This document shows positions 62,514 to 64,000 of a stretch of 64,000 nucleotides of DNA, one piece after another. Within the stretch, counting starts at the first letter, position 1; every line of letters begins with the position of its first letter. Source of the stretch: Volvox africanus (taxonomy: Eukaryota; Chlorophyta; Chlorophyceae; Chlamydomonadales; Volvocaceae); contig BSDZ01000103.1 of NCBI GenBank assembly GCA_030268105.1, positions 372,001 through 436,000 of the forward strand, written 5' to 3'. The notes beneath the pieces are model-generated. The model ran no database searches and was not told where the DNA came from. It saw only the letters and a program-made list of their open reading frames with translations. Both the position numbers and the translations under genes were made by a program.

Positions 62514-63187
62514 GTGAGTATGCTAACTGACCGGGTACATATGGTGAACATTTATATGTTTTTAATATTATAATTGTACGCATTTTAATCATTGCTGCAT
62601 GAAACGAACCGTTTGTTGGCAATATAGGTATATGTCAGTGAGCGAATCGTGAAATAAAGGCTTCCAATACAAAACATCGTAGCATGTAGTATAATATTAA
62701 AACCGGCTTTTGTGGGGCTTCACCAGGCCTTAATATCATCATCATGTATCATATATGTATATATATATATGTGTGTGTGTGTATATATATATTTTTTTTT
62801 CTTAGAGGCTTGCTCTCATACATCATCAGCATCTCAGCAGGAGCTCATGGTGGGGCGGTGTAGTTACGTCTCGGTATATACAGGAAGTATCATATATATG
62901 TTCATATAAATTTACGATGCTATGAGCTTACCAATTGTTCTAATCCTGAATTCTTACGACATGATCGATCGTTACATACCTACATCTGTCAAATGTTAAA
63001 CATGTAAAACATGTATATATAAACATACATGTTTCAATCGTTTTCAACATTCGACTATATATAATATTATAATGAATATATGAATGTTCATATGAATAAT
63101 ATATATTTATATTAAAATTAAATACATTTATATATAAATATTATAATACTATTCTATAATATTATAATAATTACGGTTGCATGGTAT

Positions 63188-63425
63188 TTAAAAGTCCGAA
63201 ACTCTTTTGTTAACTTCCCAGTCACAATATCTAGTCGGTTCTGGTCCACCAAATCCTTCATCATTACCCAATCCCGGAAGAGGTTTATCTTTTTTATTTG
63301 CCGTATGTATTTGGGGGTAGAGTATTATCCGATAATTGCTTTGGAAATGGTTCTTTTCTAATATCTGCATTACGTTTACCTGTTGATCTTAAAGATTTTT
63401 GTAATGTTAGCGGGGTGTATCTGAT
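63188..63425 (-). pseudogene. DUF1674 (Sdh assembly factor 4-like) gene, frameshifted
   Basis: The C-terminus GNDEGFGGPEPTRYCDWEV ends at a stop 63188-63190; GPEPTRYGDWE is the signature of DUF1674/SDHAF4, a helper of succinate dehydrogenase in alphaproteobacteria and mitochondria. The upstream part (SLRSTGKRNADIRKEPFPKQ) is in a neighbouring frame, so one indel lies near 63300. Start not defined. Confidence 0.7.
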
Positions 63426-63455
63426 TATTTTTGAGGAAAGCTGTGGAGTATAAAT

Positions 63456-63643
63456 TAGCTTCATAGAAACTTTTGAAGAAAATATTGGCATTCTTATCGG
63501 ACCTGAAGGTGGTTTTTCTCCAAGTGAAAAGGAAAAACCTAGATCTACTCCTAAGATTATCTCTGTAAGTCTTGGAAATAAGGTGCAAAGAAGCGAGGTA
63601 GCTGCAATTGGCACGGTGGCATGCGTACATTTAATTAGAGGGT
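63456..63643 (+). pseudogene. rsmE: rsmE 3' part (16S rRNA m3U1498 methyltransferase)
   Basis: FEENIGILIGPEGGFSPSEK and SLGNKVQRSEVAAIGTVAC are the SAM-binding knot motifs at the RsmE C-terminus (GPEGGFxxxE; SLGxxxLRxEtA). The stop at 63641-63643 is 6 bases before rnhB, as in an operon. The 5' half is missing and is replaced by the oppositely oriented DUF1674 sequence, so the left junction near 63440 is a rearrangement. Confidence 0.82.
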
Positions 63644-63649
63644 AAGGAA

Positions 63650-64000
63650 ATGGATTTATCTATTGAATCAAATTACCAAGGGGTAGTAGCTGGTGTAGAC
63701 GAAGCGGGCAGGGGCACACTAGCTGGCCCTGTAGTAGCTAATGCTGTTATTGTTGATCAAAACAATTTAATTGAAGGCATCAAGGATTCCGAAAGATTGT
63801 CTAAAAATATAAGAGAAGGATTATACGTAAAAATTACCCAAAATGAAGTCTGGTCAATTGGTGTGTGCAAAAGAATTGATGAAATATACACACTAGAAGC
63901 AACAAAGAAAGCTTGTGTCATTGCGGTAGGAGGGTTGATAAAAGAGCCTTCGGTAGTAATTGTAGACGGTAATATGAAATTTAGTGATAAATGGTTTGTA
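63650..64000 (+). CDS. rnhB: rnhB, ribonuclease HII, 5' 117 codons, open to the window edge
   Basis: Removes RNA from RNA-DNA hybrids in bacteria. Start ATG 63650, preceded by a Shine-Dalgarno-like AAGGA (63644-63648 region). GVDEAGRGTLAGPVV carries the first two catalytic acidic residues; IKDSERLSK and VIVDGNMKFSD follow the family, the latter with another catalytic Asp. RNase HII is about 200 residues, so a little over half is visible, with no break. AT-rich with bacterial codon use. The unbroken frame means a recent transfer, a bacterial contig joined by assembly, or luck. Confidence 0.9.
   Translation, partial: MDLSIESNYQGVVAGVDEAGRGTLAGPVVANAVIVDQNNLIEGIKDSERLSKNIREGLYVKITQNEVWSIGVCKRIDEIYTLEATKKACVIAVGGLIKEPSVVIVDGNMKFSDKWFV

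Noticed and set aside
1..64000. CRISPR array or rRNA genes
   Set aside because: Tandem repeats seen are microsatellites or coding repeats without regular spacers; no rRNA motif was recognised.

Overview
The window reads as nuclear DNA of a volvocine-type green alga. Introns have GTRNGT donors and CAG/TAG acceptors, coding exons are GC-rich, there is a pherophorin-like fragment, several secreted-protein exons are Ser/Pro hinge sequence, and chromovirus, copia and SINE-type elements are present. Embedded in it are short, AT-rich, mostly broken pieces of bacterial genes. Their style is that of an alphaproteobacterial (Rickettsiales-like) genome. The species cannot be named from sequence alone.

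Layout. 1-4461: a degenerate repeat, a possible exon of an unknown gene, and a pherophorin-like fragment. 4462-10853 (minus): a complete 12-exon gene for CAF-1 subunit p60 (FAS2/CHAF1B), whose splice phases all close into a 965-residue protein; its tail carries four ASF1-binding-like motifs. 10854-13155: intergenic, with a second copy of the left-edge repeat. 13156-18321 (plus): gene A, seven exons, 693 residues, signal peptide, alpha-helical region and a long Pro-rich tail. 18322-22510: intergenic, with an inverted-repeat patch, a secA fragment and a duplicated block. 22511-62513 (plus): gene B, a paralogue of gene A at its 5' end, followed by six repeats of a three-exon module (Pro-rich exon, F5/8-type-C/discoidin exon, short closing exon). 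At least 22 exons encode at least 1436 residues, and all modular exons are phase 1-1. 63188-64000: a bacterial block (DUF1674-like, rsmE 3' part, rnhB 5' part) that runs off the right edge.

The introns of gene B are swollen by insertions: a 6.4-kb chromovirus with near-identical LTRs, three solo LTRs with perfect 5-bp target duplications, two tRNA/TAA-tail retroposons with 13-14-bp target duplications, a copia remnant, a small transposon-like family with a CCGATCGG core, CA-microsatellite-linked repeats, and a long palindrome of pentanucleotide repeats around a bacterial toxin-antitoxin-like pair.

How the parts relate. CAF-1 p60 is a housekeeping chromatin assembly gene. Genes A and B look like neighbouring members of a secreted extracellular-matrix family; gene B adds six probable sugar/ligand-binding domains on Pro-rich spacers. 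The bacterial fragments (IS3 element, mnmE tail, secA, RHH pair, fabD joined to infC, DUF1674/rsmE/rnhB) lie in introns or next to these genes and suggest repeated insertion of endosymbiont DNA, unless the assembly is chimeric.
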